Positions 9,927 through 17,127 of a stretch of DNA of 19,896 nt are shown here, piece by piece (the first letter of the stretch is position 1; the number at the start of each line of letters is the position of its first letter). The stretch is from contig JAHBMJ010000075.1 in NCBI GenBank assembly GCA_018398765.1, positions 1 to 19,896 on the forward strand, given 5' to 3'. Source of the DNA: Chromera velia. Its lineage: Eukaryota; Sar; Chromeraceae. The notes below the pieces were generated by a model, which saw only the letters and a list, made by a program, of their open reading frames with translations, was not told the origin of the DNA and did not search any database. Position numbers and translations under genes: made by a program.

Positions 9927-12011
9927 CATTCTGTGCATTCATTTTTTTGGTGTCCATCGGCTCTCTTAGGCCTTTTCGCTCTTGAATTGTAATTCTTTTG
10001 AAGTCTTCTTTTGCGTCGGTCCTGCTCCATTCGCAGTGTCTTTCGTGCTCCTTTTTCCATCGCTGTCTTCATTCTTTTCTGCTCTTTTCCCCTGTCGCGT
10101 TATCCCTCTTGTCATCGTCACTATCTGCTCCTTCGATCGGCAAGACCGGACCACAGTCCCTCCCGTTCCTTCTGTTAATTCAAATTATCGTCCCGCATCC
10201 CTCCCTTGTTCCTTCCCTGCCTGTTTTGACTGCATGCCTCGCAACGTTCGACCTCTCTCTCTCTCTCTTTCTCTCTCTCTCTTCCTGCATGCAGCTGGTC
10301 GTGTTGGATGAGGGCAGCCAGAGCAACGAGGCCGAGACATTGGTGCCCATGATGAAGGGCTGCAGGCACCTAGTTGCTGTGGGGGACCACAAACAGCTGC
10401 CCCCTGTGATTATGTCACAGGAGGCCAAGAGACGAGGCCTCGATGTCTCCCTCTTCGAACGCCTCGCTACCACTGAACTCTCCCCACCGGCAGAAAACAC
10501 TTCTTTTTCGTCTTCGTCTTCTTCTTCTGCCAGTTCTTCTCAGACCCCCCCACAGCAGGAGCAAGAGCAGAGAGGGACAGAGAGAGACAGAAAGGGATCC
10601 CGAAGAATTCAGGCAGGAGACGCATCGTGTTGCACTGCCTTTTCGATGCTTTCTATTCAGTACCGCATGCACCCTCAGATCTCCAGAGTGCCCTCCGAAC
10701 TCTTCTATGGAGACAAAATCAGAGACGGGGTGCACTATTGCGACGTTCCCATTGCTCTCTGCATGCCGATGGGTTTTGACAAACCCCCCGCCAATATTGC
10801 ATGGATTGGCAACACGTCTCCGGAAGAGGTTGCTGATCGAGGCAGCAAGAGAAACTGCGGGGAAGTCCAGGTCGTGTGTGACGTGGTGAAGGGTCTACTG
10901 GGACTCGATGAGAAGAAGAGAGGCAAAGCACCTCGCGAGCTTTTTCTTCAGTTGGATGACATCGGAATCATCACCCCTTACTCCGCTCAACAGGAATTGA
11001 TTGCATCCGCAATGGAACAAATGCTGGCCACAGAAGGTGAGAACATGCCGAGTGGGTCTGCCGTTGCCACAGACTTTTCGGACGCAGCAGCCGTTGCAGC
11101 TGTCCGTGGGGCAAGAGGAAACAAGGCAGAGGGGGGGTCTAGTTCAAGCTCTTCCGCGTCCCAGTGGGGTATCCCCCAAGCTTCGTATGGACTCCCTGGA
11201 AATGGGGATGCCAGTCCGGATGGCTCTGAGGGGTTGGGAGGGCCTGGGGCGGTTCTTGAGATCCGAACAGTGGACGGGTTTCAAGGACGTGAGAAGGAGA
11301 TCATCATTTTTTCTTGTGTGCGTTCGAACGACAACGGGGAGATTGGATTTCTCGACGATGAGAGGAGGTTGAACGTTGGCCTCACCAGAGCCAAGAGGGG
11401 ACTCGTCGTGGTCAGTCAGCGTGCATGTCACTTTGTTTTTGTTTTGTCAGACAGACAGACAGACAGACAGGAAGTTTCATGTGCGATTTGAATTGACAAC
11501 CAGATTTGGTTGGTCATTCGTTTGTTCTCAGCGAAGCGAAACGAAGCAGGATCACCAAGTGCAGACAGGAAGTCGAGCATAGCTCAATCAGTTGCAAGCC
11601 CTCTTTGTGAGCAAGCTTTTCAGCTTACCTCGGGATGGATGGATACCTACGTGGCGAGATGGTCTGCACATGAGTATAGGGAGAGGCAGACACTGTTCCT
11701 TTGACTCTTTTGGAAGATGAAGCATGGGCCATCATGAGCAGTCCTTTGACCTGCTGAACATCGAGACTGTCTGCCATCGATTGTTCTGTCTGCGAGAAAC
11801 TGTGGACATCATGCAAGTATGCGTATGATCGAGATGTGTCTTGGATGGGTGGAGGTTGCCTGTCTGCCTGCAGGTGGGCAATGCGGAGACTCTGACTGCC
11901 GGTGACAAGAAGGGGAACTGGAGTTACCTCATCGCCCACATGAGACACCTGCAGTGTTTCATTGAGCCTCATGAGGCGTGGGCGTACTTCCTCGAGCATG
12001 ATTACCGCTAG
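6024..12011 (+). CDS. SMUBP-2/UPF1-like superfamily 1B helicase, six exons
   Basis: Spliced gene: exons 6024-6718, 7389-8419, 8941-9212, 9596-9784, 10295-11410 and 11874-12011 join in frame to 3441 nt, 1146 residues plus TAG. Motifs seen: Q motif Gln554, Walker A GPPGTGKT 571-578, motif Ia CAQSNTAVDNL 601-611, motif II DEGSQ 734-738, motif III GDHKQLPP 759-766, motif IV QYRMHP 851-856, motif V TVDGFQG 1054-1060, motif VI RRLNVGLTRAKRG 1086-1098. Family members are ATP-dependent 5'-3' RNA/DNA helicases working on ribonucleoprotein or in nonsense-mediated decay. Residues 130-250 (GDIVVMERS, then WRLLKGSSFATFDRM) resemble the SMUBP-2 1B/stalk region, so SMUBP-2-like is preferred over UPF1. No Cys/His CH domain precedes the motor, and R3H and AN1 domains are absent after it. 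Unusual are a charged, coiled-coil-like insertion (about 253-545), a Ser/Gln-rich loop (about 791-838) and an NLS-like KKRKKK at 535-540. The precise substrate is unknown. Confidence 0.93.
6719..7388 (+). other. Helicase intron 1 (670 bp)
   Basis: Donor GTGGGT, acceptor TGTGCAG. It holds two CTGT tetranucleotide tracts (about 7044-7070 and 7083-7116), a CT/CTGT tract (7200-7325) and a GT dinucleotide run (7330-7386) that runs directly into the acceptor. Open frames here are repeat artefacts. Confidence 0.88.
7389..8419 (+). CDS. Helicase exon 2 (end of 1B, long insertion, Q motif, half of Walker A)
   Basis: Codes residues 232-575. It begins after GTGTGTGCAG and completes the Arg codon of GDWR, giving WRLLKGSSFATFDRM, which matches the family consensus at this point. 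Residues 253-545 are an insertion rich in Glu, Arg, Lys and Ala (for example EEEEQEKRREEQ), with poly-Gly and a short hydrophobic patch; animal SMUBP-2 has only about 40-50 residues here. The exon ends inside Walker A (GPPGTG) at a phase 1 donor G|GTCTGT. It contains runs of C10 and G10, which are error-prone in sequencing, but the frame stays open throughout. Confidence 0.9.
8420..8940 (+). other. Helicase intron 2 (521 bp)
   Basis: The donor GTCTGT is itself the start of a CTGT tract (8420-8455). The intron also contains a C12 run (8694-8705) and a CA dinucleotide tract (8710-8768). The acceptor is ATGCAG. Splicing completes the Walker A motif. Confidence 0.9.
8941..9212 (+). CDS. Helicase exon 3 (Walker A end, motif Ia)
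   Basis: Codes residues 576-666. It starts after ATGTATGCAG, and the split Gly codon restores GPPGTGKTTT, which fixes the splice junction. CAQSNTAVDNLLD (motif Ia) and VRIGQPVRVREDLRDRTLD (Ib region) follow in the order and spacing expected for UPF1-like helicases. Its donor is AAG|GTGAGT, phase 0. Confidence 0.92.
9213..9595 (+). other. Helicase intron 3 (383 bp)
   Basis: Donor GTGAGT, acceptor TTTGCAG. It contains a pure-purine GAAA/GGAA tract (about 9333-9436) followed by a CTGT tract (9533-9590) that serves as the pyrimidine-rich stretch before the acceptor. Confidence 0.9.
9596..9784 (+). CDS. Helicase exon 4 (stalk-like helix and VCATCSG segment)
   Basis: Codes residues 667-729. A charged helix (AEKRECENSFNRRLLDKKIA onward) leads into IVCATCSGSADIRL, the conserved strand before motif II in UPF1-like proteins (CCTCVGAGD in UPF1). 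The acceptor is TTTGCAG and the donor CCG|GTCCGT, both phase 0. The frame runs on into intron sequence to a stop at 9845, but only splicing restores motif II. Confidence 0.9.
9785..10294 (+). other. Helicase intron 4 (510 bp)
   Basis: Donor GTCCGT, acceptor CATGCAG. CT dinucleotide runs at 9891-9922 and 10252-10283; the second lies just before the acceptor. The plus strand is strongly pyrimidine-rich from 9985 to 10283. Confidence 0.88.
10295..11410 (+). CDS. Helicase exon 5 (motifs II to VI)
   Basis: Codes residues 730-1101 and carries most of both motor domains: LVVLDEGSQ, AVGDHKQLPPV, SIQYRMHP, IGIITPYSAQQ, TVDGFQGREKE, and the motif VI sequence. Two low-complexity insertions lie between motifs: Ser/Gln/Glu-rich at about 791-838, and Gly/Ser/Ala-rich between ITPYSAQQ and motif V. 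The start follows CATGCAG. The donor at 11411 (GTG|GTCAGT) is chosen because the join gives RGLVVVGNAETL, which matches the UPF1 family; without splicing the frame enters a CAGA microsatellite and stops. Confidence 0.93.
11411..11873 (+). other. Helicase intron 5 (463 bp)
   Basis: Donor GTCAGT, acceptor CTGCAG. It contains a CAGA tract (11447-11470), the reverse complement of the CTGT repeats in introns 1-3. Confidence 0.88.
11874..12011 (+). CDS. Helicase exon 6 (C-terminal 45 residues)
   Basis: This exon is too short for a simple ORF scan. It starts after CCTGCCTGCAG and reads VGNAETLTAGDKKGNWSYL onward to a TAG at 12009-12011. The opening VGNAETL equals the VGNPKAL-type strand after motif VI in UPF1, and the Trp-Ser-Tyr-Leu helix and a terminal FLEHDYR fit the end of the RecA2 domain. 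The protein ends here, so there are no C-terminal R3H or zinc-finger domains. Confidence 0.88.
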   Translation: MGNAETLTAGDKKGNWSYLIAHMRHLQCFIEPHEAWAYFLEHDYR

Positions 12012-12230
12012 AGCGTTTGCATTCTTTAGCCTGCGGATCGAGCTATCCTCTTCCTTCTGCGTGCAATCGCACACAAAGCCTAGTAGCGAATAGTAGCGAG
12101 CAGCAAAAAGCAGCTAATGCATGAACACGCACAACAGCTAGTTTGGGTTTTTTTGTGCATGGCACAAACCGTAATTTGATTAACTTTGATAGCAAATTAA
12201 ATCATACACTTAGACTTTAAGAGTTACCCG

Positions 12231-12281
12231 GATAGCACAGTAACTTTAGGATTCACAACCCCGTAAAGTTACTGTACTATC
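12231..12281. repeat. Imperfect palindrome, 18-nt arms
   Basis: Arms 12231-12248 and 12264-12281 match at 17 of 18 positions around a 15-nt spacer; the core CAGTAACTTTA / TAAAGTTACTG is perfect. It could be a transposon end or a transcript hairpin beyond the helicase gene. Confidence 0.6.
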
Positions 12282-12413
12282 ACCCCGGTTGATTGATTGA
12301 TTGATTGATTGATTGATATGTTCCGCCCTAGGGCCTTCCCGCTATGTCTATCTGTCGCCAGAGCTAGCACTCCCCACTTGTAAGTAATGATAGAAGTGAA
12401 ACAGCCATAAGAT

Positions 12414-12443
12414 TAACTTACTAACTTTTAAGTTATTAAGTTA
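12414..12443. repeat. Inverted repeat built from TAACTT units
   Basis: TAACTTA and TAACTT on the left mirror AAGTTA and TAAGTTA on the right around TT, with one mismatch. ACTTGTAAGT (12376-12385) and an inverted ACTTACAAGT near 12500 lie nearby, so the area is palindrome-rich. Confidence 0.5.
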
Positions 12444-12937
12444 AATAAGGATTGAATAAGGAATGATGATGGATGAGCACTAACGTGAAGCTAGGTTTAC
12501 TAACTTACAAGTAACGTCATCATTATACTTGAAAATCTAGTATGATTTCACTCAATATCTACCAGACCTTAGCAAAACAAGATTTACTATGCATGTGCTA
12601 GGTGTTTTTCAGAACTTTTTCTAAATAAAAGAGACCGATTCACAACAAATTGATAAAAACGAAAAGACATACGCTTAATGGAAATAAACTTTGATCTCTT
12701 TCCGTTCTGTACTACATGCAGGCGCAATATATTTTTTCTATAGCACTCGCTAACTATGATTCATGAACGCAAAAATGCACTTGCAGAATGTTTAAAACTC
12801 TTTGTTTCTAGTTTTTAAGCACTGTTTACTGCCCAAACATGCCTGCGGGATAAGGTTGTTTTGGAGACCGTTTTGGTATTGGAGACCGTTTTGAAAAATT
12901 TTCCTTTATGACTTTAATCAGTAGAAGAGTCTGTCTT

Positions 12938-13236
12938 TTAAACCTTTGTACGTTCTATCTCCTGTTTGGCCTTGATGTCCTGCTCGATAAGGTAGGCGAC
13001 TTTGAGCATCAGATCCTTCAAAATCTTCACAGTGGTCTTTTACATCTTCATCACCCTGTGGAAAGTCTCATCTTCATAAGCAGAGACCCTGAGGTTCTTT
13101 ATGACGATCACATCAATCCAATCATGAAGATCAATCGTCTTCTGATCGTGACTGGAGACGTGTTTCAGGAAAGTGGTGATGTTCACCTGTGCATCACCCT
13201 AGCTTCAACATGCTCCGCTGAGCCATATACTCTGCT
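12938..13236 (-). pseudogene. hAT-like transposase remnant, downstream part
   Basis: Minus-strand reading. After MLKLG a one-base frameshift near 13199 leads to an open stretch 13198-13043 containing DLHDWIDVIVIKNL and VSAYEDETFHRVMKM, then a TAA at 13040-13042, then 33 more codons (LKDLMLKVAYLIEQ) to a TAA at 12938. The W..vi.NL..s..ED..F pattern followed by a helical segment resembles the region after the BED finger in hAT-superfamily transposases. The frame runs upstream into 15567-15765 once the LTR element is removed. The catalytic core is not present. Confidence 0.5.
13232..13236. repeat. Target site duplication CTGCT, left copy
   Basis: CTGCT is flush with the first base of the left LTR and repeated flush with the last base of the right LTR. 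Removing one copy with the element joins the disrupted minus-strand transposase frame. Confidence 0.78.
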
Positions 13237-13463
13237 CGTTACATTGTGAGGTTGAAGGCATTTTCAGAGCTGCACGTAGTGCGCGCATGTCGAGCCTATG
13301 GCATATATATATGTGCATGTATGTATTGTATTAATTGGTTCGCATGCAAGTCAATTCAGAAATACAGTCTTGCCTGTGTGTAAGACTAAAGAGAAGTATG
13401 AACAATGCATGTCCGACCCTCAGATCTTATAGCCCCGTACGTTAGCAGCGCCATAACTCTACG
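13237..13463 (+). repeat. 5' long terminal repeat
   Basis: Starts CGTTACATTG and ends CTCTACG, giving a 3-bp inverted terminus CGT/ACG. A TATATATAT stretch at 13304-13312 could be the element's TATA box. AGTCTT and AAGACT form a small internal inverted repeat. About 96% identical to the right copy. Confidence 0.82.
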
Positions 13464-13475
13464 TGGCAGCAGAGT
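13464..13475 (+). promoter_or_regulatory. Primer binding site of the LTR element
   Basis: TGGCAGCAGAG begins at the base after the LTR. It differs at one position from TGGTAGCAGAG, the complement of the 3' end of initiator methionine tRNAs ending CUCUGCUACCA in many eukaryotes. The host tRNA is not in this window. Confidence 0.6.
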
Positions 13476-13820
13476 AGGTCGGTCAGGGACCAATCTGTTC
13501 TGTTTATGATCAGAGACGAATCTCTGTATCGTTGAACGGTAGACGGCAGGCATTCTTTCGCACCAAATGACGATCTTCTCTGGGTGCATTGAGTCTGTTC
13601 ACTTTTCAGAGTTCTTGTAGGTCTTTCTCTTGTTGTTGCGATGACGTTGAGGCCACATGGAGAAGTGGGCCCGATTTTCTGTGCAATTGCGTTCCTCGTA
13701 AAAAGTGTAGAGGAATTGAAGGACGTCTCCGTTGCGACCCTGGATGGCCGATACGAGTCTGTTTGTCTTTTTCTGTCCGGAGTCGCTGAAGAAATGCAGC
13801 GATAGTTGCCCTCGGGATCT

Positions 13821-14816
13821 ATGGGCAAGAAGAAATGCAGAGCGAGGAAGGGTCGCAAGCAATCGAAGGACATCATTCAGGAGGGTCGAGACGAAGAGCC
13901 GGAAAAGAAGAAGAAGACGCGTCGTGGTTTGCGTTTTTCGAAGACCCAATGGAATGAGAAGGCCCTCGGATAGACACACAGCAAGAGAGATGGGAAGAAA
14001 TCGGATAACGACCAGACTGCCTCCCCAGTGAAGCGGAAGGAAGCAGATGGGTTCAAGGCGCACAGACCTTTACATACTCCGCATGCGCCCACAGACGACT
14101 GGGGACCCCAACGCCCTCAGAGTGATGTTGTGGTGAGTGAACCCCAAACAGCAGTAAAGAGCTTCACAGCGACACCGGGTTTCCAGGGAAGTGACCAAGG
14201 AGGAGAGACCCCATTTGTTCAAACTGCAGGGACGATGTTTGATTTTCAAGGGTACAACAATGCAGGAAAATATAAATTCGAAGCAGTATTGCCGGTAAGT
14301 CTTTCCGGACACGAGGATGCAGACATGGGAAGCGGAGACAGTCAGTGGGAGATCAGTCAGAAAGCAGCATCCCTTTTTCCAGAGTCAGCGCCGTTCATTG
14401 GCGGAGAAACTGAAGTGGCCCCCATGAGGATTGGGAGAATAGAACTGACCCAAAACGCAGGAAGGGCAGAGAGAAAGAGAGAGAAGCAGAGAGCAAAGAG
14501 AGGGGCAAAACAAATGGAAAGACATGCAGCGCTGCTGAACATGATCTGCTCAGCTCGCGCTCAAGATCATGAGATGCCTCCCGGTGGAGTTCCGTATAGA
14601 GAGGGATTCAGTGCACAGACACCAGAAGTGGGGAGACGAGTTAGGCCTGTCTGCACTGGAATTCGATCAGGCCTGATGGAAAAAGAAAGAGTGCAACTGA
14701 TATTCGAACGCTAAGAGCGAGAACGTACTGCTGCCTTAAACATGATAAGGCAGAACATGATGAGACAACAGCGTTCAGGTATGACCGAATGGAAGGGGTA
14801 CAGCCGACAGTCTTGA
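13821..14816 (+). pseudogene. Basic open frame of the LTR element, with two in-frame stops
   Basis: From ATG 13821 one frame runs to TGA 14814, interrupted by TAG at 13971-13973 and TAA at 14712-14714. The N-terminus is strongly basic (MGKKKCRARKGRKQSK, later EKKKKTRRG), the middle is Gly/Ser/Pro/Gln-rich, and a second basic helix (AERKREKQRAKRGAKQME) lies before the TAA. An ERxAAL(L)NMI-type motif after this helix is repeated just beyond the TAA, supporting coding origin of both sides. Position and charge suggest a Gag-like nucleic-acid-binding protein, but no Gag or zinc-knuckle motif is visible. It could be decayed or read through. Confidence 0.45.
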
Positions 14817-14863
14817 GATCAGATTGAGGAGACGGTATTCACCCCGCTGTAACAGTCCCATTT

Positions 14864-14896
14864 NNNNNNNNNNNNNNNNNNNNNNNNNNNNNNNNN
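14864..14896. other. Assembly gap (33 N) inside the LTR element
   Basis: A run of 33 undetermined bases. The real length may differ, so the element's size and coding content are uncertain here. Confidence 0.99.
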
Positions 14897-15091
14897 GTGT
14901 TCGATCATCTGTTCCATGCATGGAGCCCATTTGTTTTTTTTTCAGCTGCGTCTGCCTTTGACTTCATCTGCATGGCCGTGTGGACATGGCTTGGAGGAGA
15001 GGGGGCATGTGTGTAGGTAGGAAAGAGGCAGTGCATCTTTGTCCCTCCACCTGAGCAGAAGTGAAATGCAGGATGGACAAGAAAAACAGAG

Positions 15092-15259
15092 ATGAGAGCA
15101 TATGAGAGAGGAGTCGAAAGATACAAGAAGAAGAGAAGACAGAATGTTCTAAATCGCTGGGCAAAAGCTTCAAACATCATCAACGTCCCGAACCCGGTTC
15201 TAAGAATGCTCTGTAGAGACATGCACGTCAAGCCTGATTGCTCTCGTCTTGTGAAATAA
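15092..15259 (+). CDS. Small basic ORF near the 3' end of the LTR element
   Basis: ATG to TAA, 55 residues, with YERGVERYKKKRRQNVLNRW followed by a hydrophobic, Cys-containing tail. Composition is protein-like and on the element's sense strand, but there is no recognised family. It may be the broken end of a larger frame lost in the N gap. Confidence 0.25.
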   Translation: MRAYERGVERYKKKRRQNVLNRWAKASNIINVPNPVLRMLCRDMHVKPDCSRLVK

Positions 15260-15324
15260 ACCTCGCAACCCCTGTCTGAGTTCAACAGCTGAGTACATCC
15301 ATATGAAAGTGTCGGGACGACACT

Positions 15325-15339
15325 CCGGGGGAGGTGGCA
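15325..15339 (+). promoter_or_regulatory. Polypurine tract of the LTR element
   Basis: A CCGGGGGAGGTGGCA-type G-rich stretch directly abuts the right LTR, where plus-strand DNA priming would be expected. Confidence 0.5.
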
Positions 15340-15566
15340 CGTTACATTGTGAGGTTGTAGGCATTGTCAGAGCTGCACGTAGTGTGCGCATGTCGAGCAT
15401 ATGGCGTATATATATGTGCATGCATATATTGTATTAATTGGTTCGCATGCAAGTCAATTCAGAAATACAGTCTTGCCTGTGTGTAAGACTAAAGAGAAGT
15501 ATAAACAATGCATGTCCGACCCTCAGATCTTATAGCCCCGTACGTTAGCAGCGCCATAACTTTACG
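15340..15566 (+). repeat. 3' long terminal repeat
   Basis: Same length as the left copy with about nine substitutions. It ends in TTTACG, followed at once by the CTGCT target duplication. The TATATATAT core is kept at about 15407-15415. Confidence 0.82.
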
Positions 15567-15571
15567 CTGCT
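15567..15571. repeat. Target site duplication CTGCT, right copy
   Basis: Matches 13232-13236 exactly. Five bases is a usual duplication length for retroviral-type integrases. Confidence 0.78.
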
Positions 15572-15765
15572 AACTGTTCCGGATGCTGTGAGTGGCAGTG
15601 TGCGCCTGCAGGACTGAAGCCGGAGCCCTCCTGCAACGTCACCTAGGAAACCTTTTTCTTCTTTTTGCAGATGAGACATTCATACTTCCTTTTCATAATC
15701 TCTTCTTTATCATTTTTCTTCTTTGTTCCTTCTATAGGAGTCTGGTTGAAAAAAAGTTTGAAAAT
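15567..15765 (-). pseudogene. BED-type zinc-finger remnant of the same transposase
   Basis: Minus-strand reading open from 15765 apart from a TAG at 15643-15645. It contains KRKYECLICKKKKK (Cys-x2-Cys) and, 22 positions after the second Cys, HCHSQHPEQL (His-x4-His), matching the C-x2-C...H-x3-5-[HC] layout of BED fingers, which often have HP after the last His. Frame and sequence continue across the target site into 13236 and below (LAEYMAQRSMLKLG). This is the DNA-binding end of a dead hAT-like transposase gene interrupted by the retroelement. Confidence 0.5.
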
Positions 15766-15768
15766 CTA

Positions 15769-16788
15769 TTTGGGGCGGAGGGCAAATATTTTAGGACGAC
15801 ATGGTTTGATACTCGACAGGCTCTTCTATAGTAACAAAGCTGACAGACAAACGCTGCTGCTTGGCATCATTCGTAGATCGGACGGTTTTTCATGGTCATT
15901 TTATATGTAAAACTGTAGTGATTATGACTGTCATATAAGAAGCCGCATATATATATATATATACATGCCGTAGCGGCGTATAAGCAGTGCCGTGGCGGCG
16001 TATATAGCCCGCGCTCGCGCGGCTACAGCGCGGGGCGGTACAGCGCGGCACGGCCAGCGCCTCCTAAAACAGAGTGGACTCCAAAGTAGGACTTAGTGGA
16101 ATTCAAAGTGACTTTTAAATTTACTATATTCTAGCTTCATTATAAAGTAAAACTAGGTTACTTAAAGCAATCTAAAGTTTTTTAGAGCATTTAAAATCGT
16201 TAGTTCTGTGCGAATCTGCTCAAATGTGCTCAAAAGACTGGTTGATTAGCTAAGGTGCATGGTGGGAAAAATTATGATCACCGCGGCACGTGGAAGTTAG
16301 TGAATGTTACCTACAAACAAATACACAGGCACAACACTCATGGATATGCTCAACAGCAACGTTTAGCGCCGCCAATCAAGTACAAAGAATTGCTTCTTCT
16401 GCAAGGGAAACCGTGCAGGAAGGAGGGCTTCACAGCTAGGCTGGTCAGACCGGACAGGAGGCGGTCAGCAGGGGTCGGAGAGGATTCCGAAGAACAGAGC
16501 ATAGAGACGACATAATTTTATTTACAAAGAACTCATACTACACGGCGTAAAAGCTTGCAAATCGTTCTGCATGTATCAATGAGAAACTGTGAAAAAGAAG
16601 GACAGGTCTGTAGGTAGATCCAGATGTTCAGAGGGAGACCAGTACGGAGTGCCACAAATGAGAAAGGATGAGCAAGTAAGGAGCACTTGCGTCAGGATAG
16701 TATAGACCGCTTTGAAAGACTGACACATATGGAGCAAGTGGAAGACATTCAAATACATAAAAGCTGAGCGATTGGTCTGGGTGGAAAA
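15769..16788. other. Unannotated region with a GC-rich island
   Basis: AT-rich flanks and a TA run (about 15946-15963) lead into a GC-rich island at 15966-16070 with repeated GCGGCGTATA words and short CGCG hairpins. A GTG-started frame at 16255-16515 is open but has no recognised features. Confidence 0.4.
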
Positions 16789-17127
16789 ATGTCTGGCACG
16801 ACTGAGAGCTGTGCAAAGCTTCAGAAGAGGCGGTCAAAAAATGGAGGCTCCAGCAGACTCTCCGTCGACCCTCTCTTACTGACCTCCCTTGTGCGTTTCT
16901 GTCAAGCTCCTAACAGGACAAAGAAGCTGGATGCTAAGCAAATCATCATACAAAGCGAGAGAGCAAGCCGCGCTTCCTTAACTGACCTGCAGGTGTTCCC
17001 AAGTCTCCGTCCACCAACACCTGCAAACACGGAGGGACAAGCGTTCACGCTTTGTGCAGTCAAGGAAGCACTTCTGTCCAGCTTATTCTGCACGCACAAG
17101 GTTCCAAGGATAAAACCAAGAGCCTAA
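16789..17127 (+). CDS. Doubtful small ORF, 112 residues
   Basis: ATG 16789 to TAA 17125-17127. The sequence is basic and Ser/Leu-rich (for example ESCAKLQKRRSKNGGSSRLS) with no recognised domain. A CATAAAAG word lies about 30 bp upstream. It could equally be chance or an unrecognised exon. Confidence 0.18.
   Translation: MSGTTESCAKLQKRRSKNGGSSRLSVDPLLLTSLVRFCQAPNRTKKLDAKQIIIQSERASRASLTDLQVFPSLRPPTPANTEGQAFTLCAVKEALLSSLFCTHKVPRIKPRA

Larger units (their letters stand above)
12012..12937. other. Region after the helicase gene with AT-rich inverted repeats
   Basis: Contains the helicase 3' end and then AT-rich DNA. It holds a GATT tetranucleotide run (12289-12316) and inverted repeats listed separately. 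No AATAAA is evident just after the stop codon and no coding signal is seen. Confidence 0.5.
13237..15566 (+). mobile_element. Non-autonomous LTR retroelement (2330 bp with gap)
   Basis: Two 227-bp direct repeats (13237-13463 and 15340-15566) differ at about nine positions with no indels. They are flanked exactly by CTGCT at 13232-13236 and 15567-15571. TGGCAGCAGAG follows the left LTR with no spacer, a primer-binding-site candidate for initiator-Met-type tRNA. A G-rich polypurine tract ends just before the right LTR. The 1876-bp interior has no visible protease, reverse transcriptase or integrase, so it needs a helper element unless the 33-base N gap hides much more. LTR ends are CG...CG, not TG...CA. 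Confidence 0.8.

Noticed and set aside
12908-13249. Plus-strand 113-residue ORF
   Set aside because: It is the antisense of the hAT-like remnant and runs into the left LTR.
14905-15285. Minus-strand 126-residue ORF inside the retroelement
   Set aside because: Antisense to the element, with Phe/Leu/His/Cys-rich composition and no motif.
15592-15910. Plus-strand Phe/Leu-rich frames
   Set aside because: Antisense to the BED finger remnant; the hydrophobic look comes from T-rich DNA.
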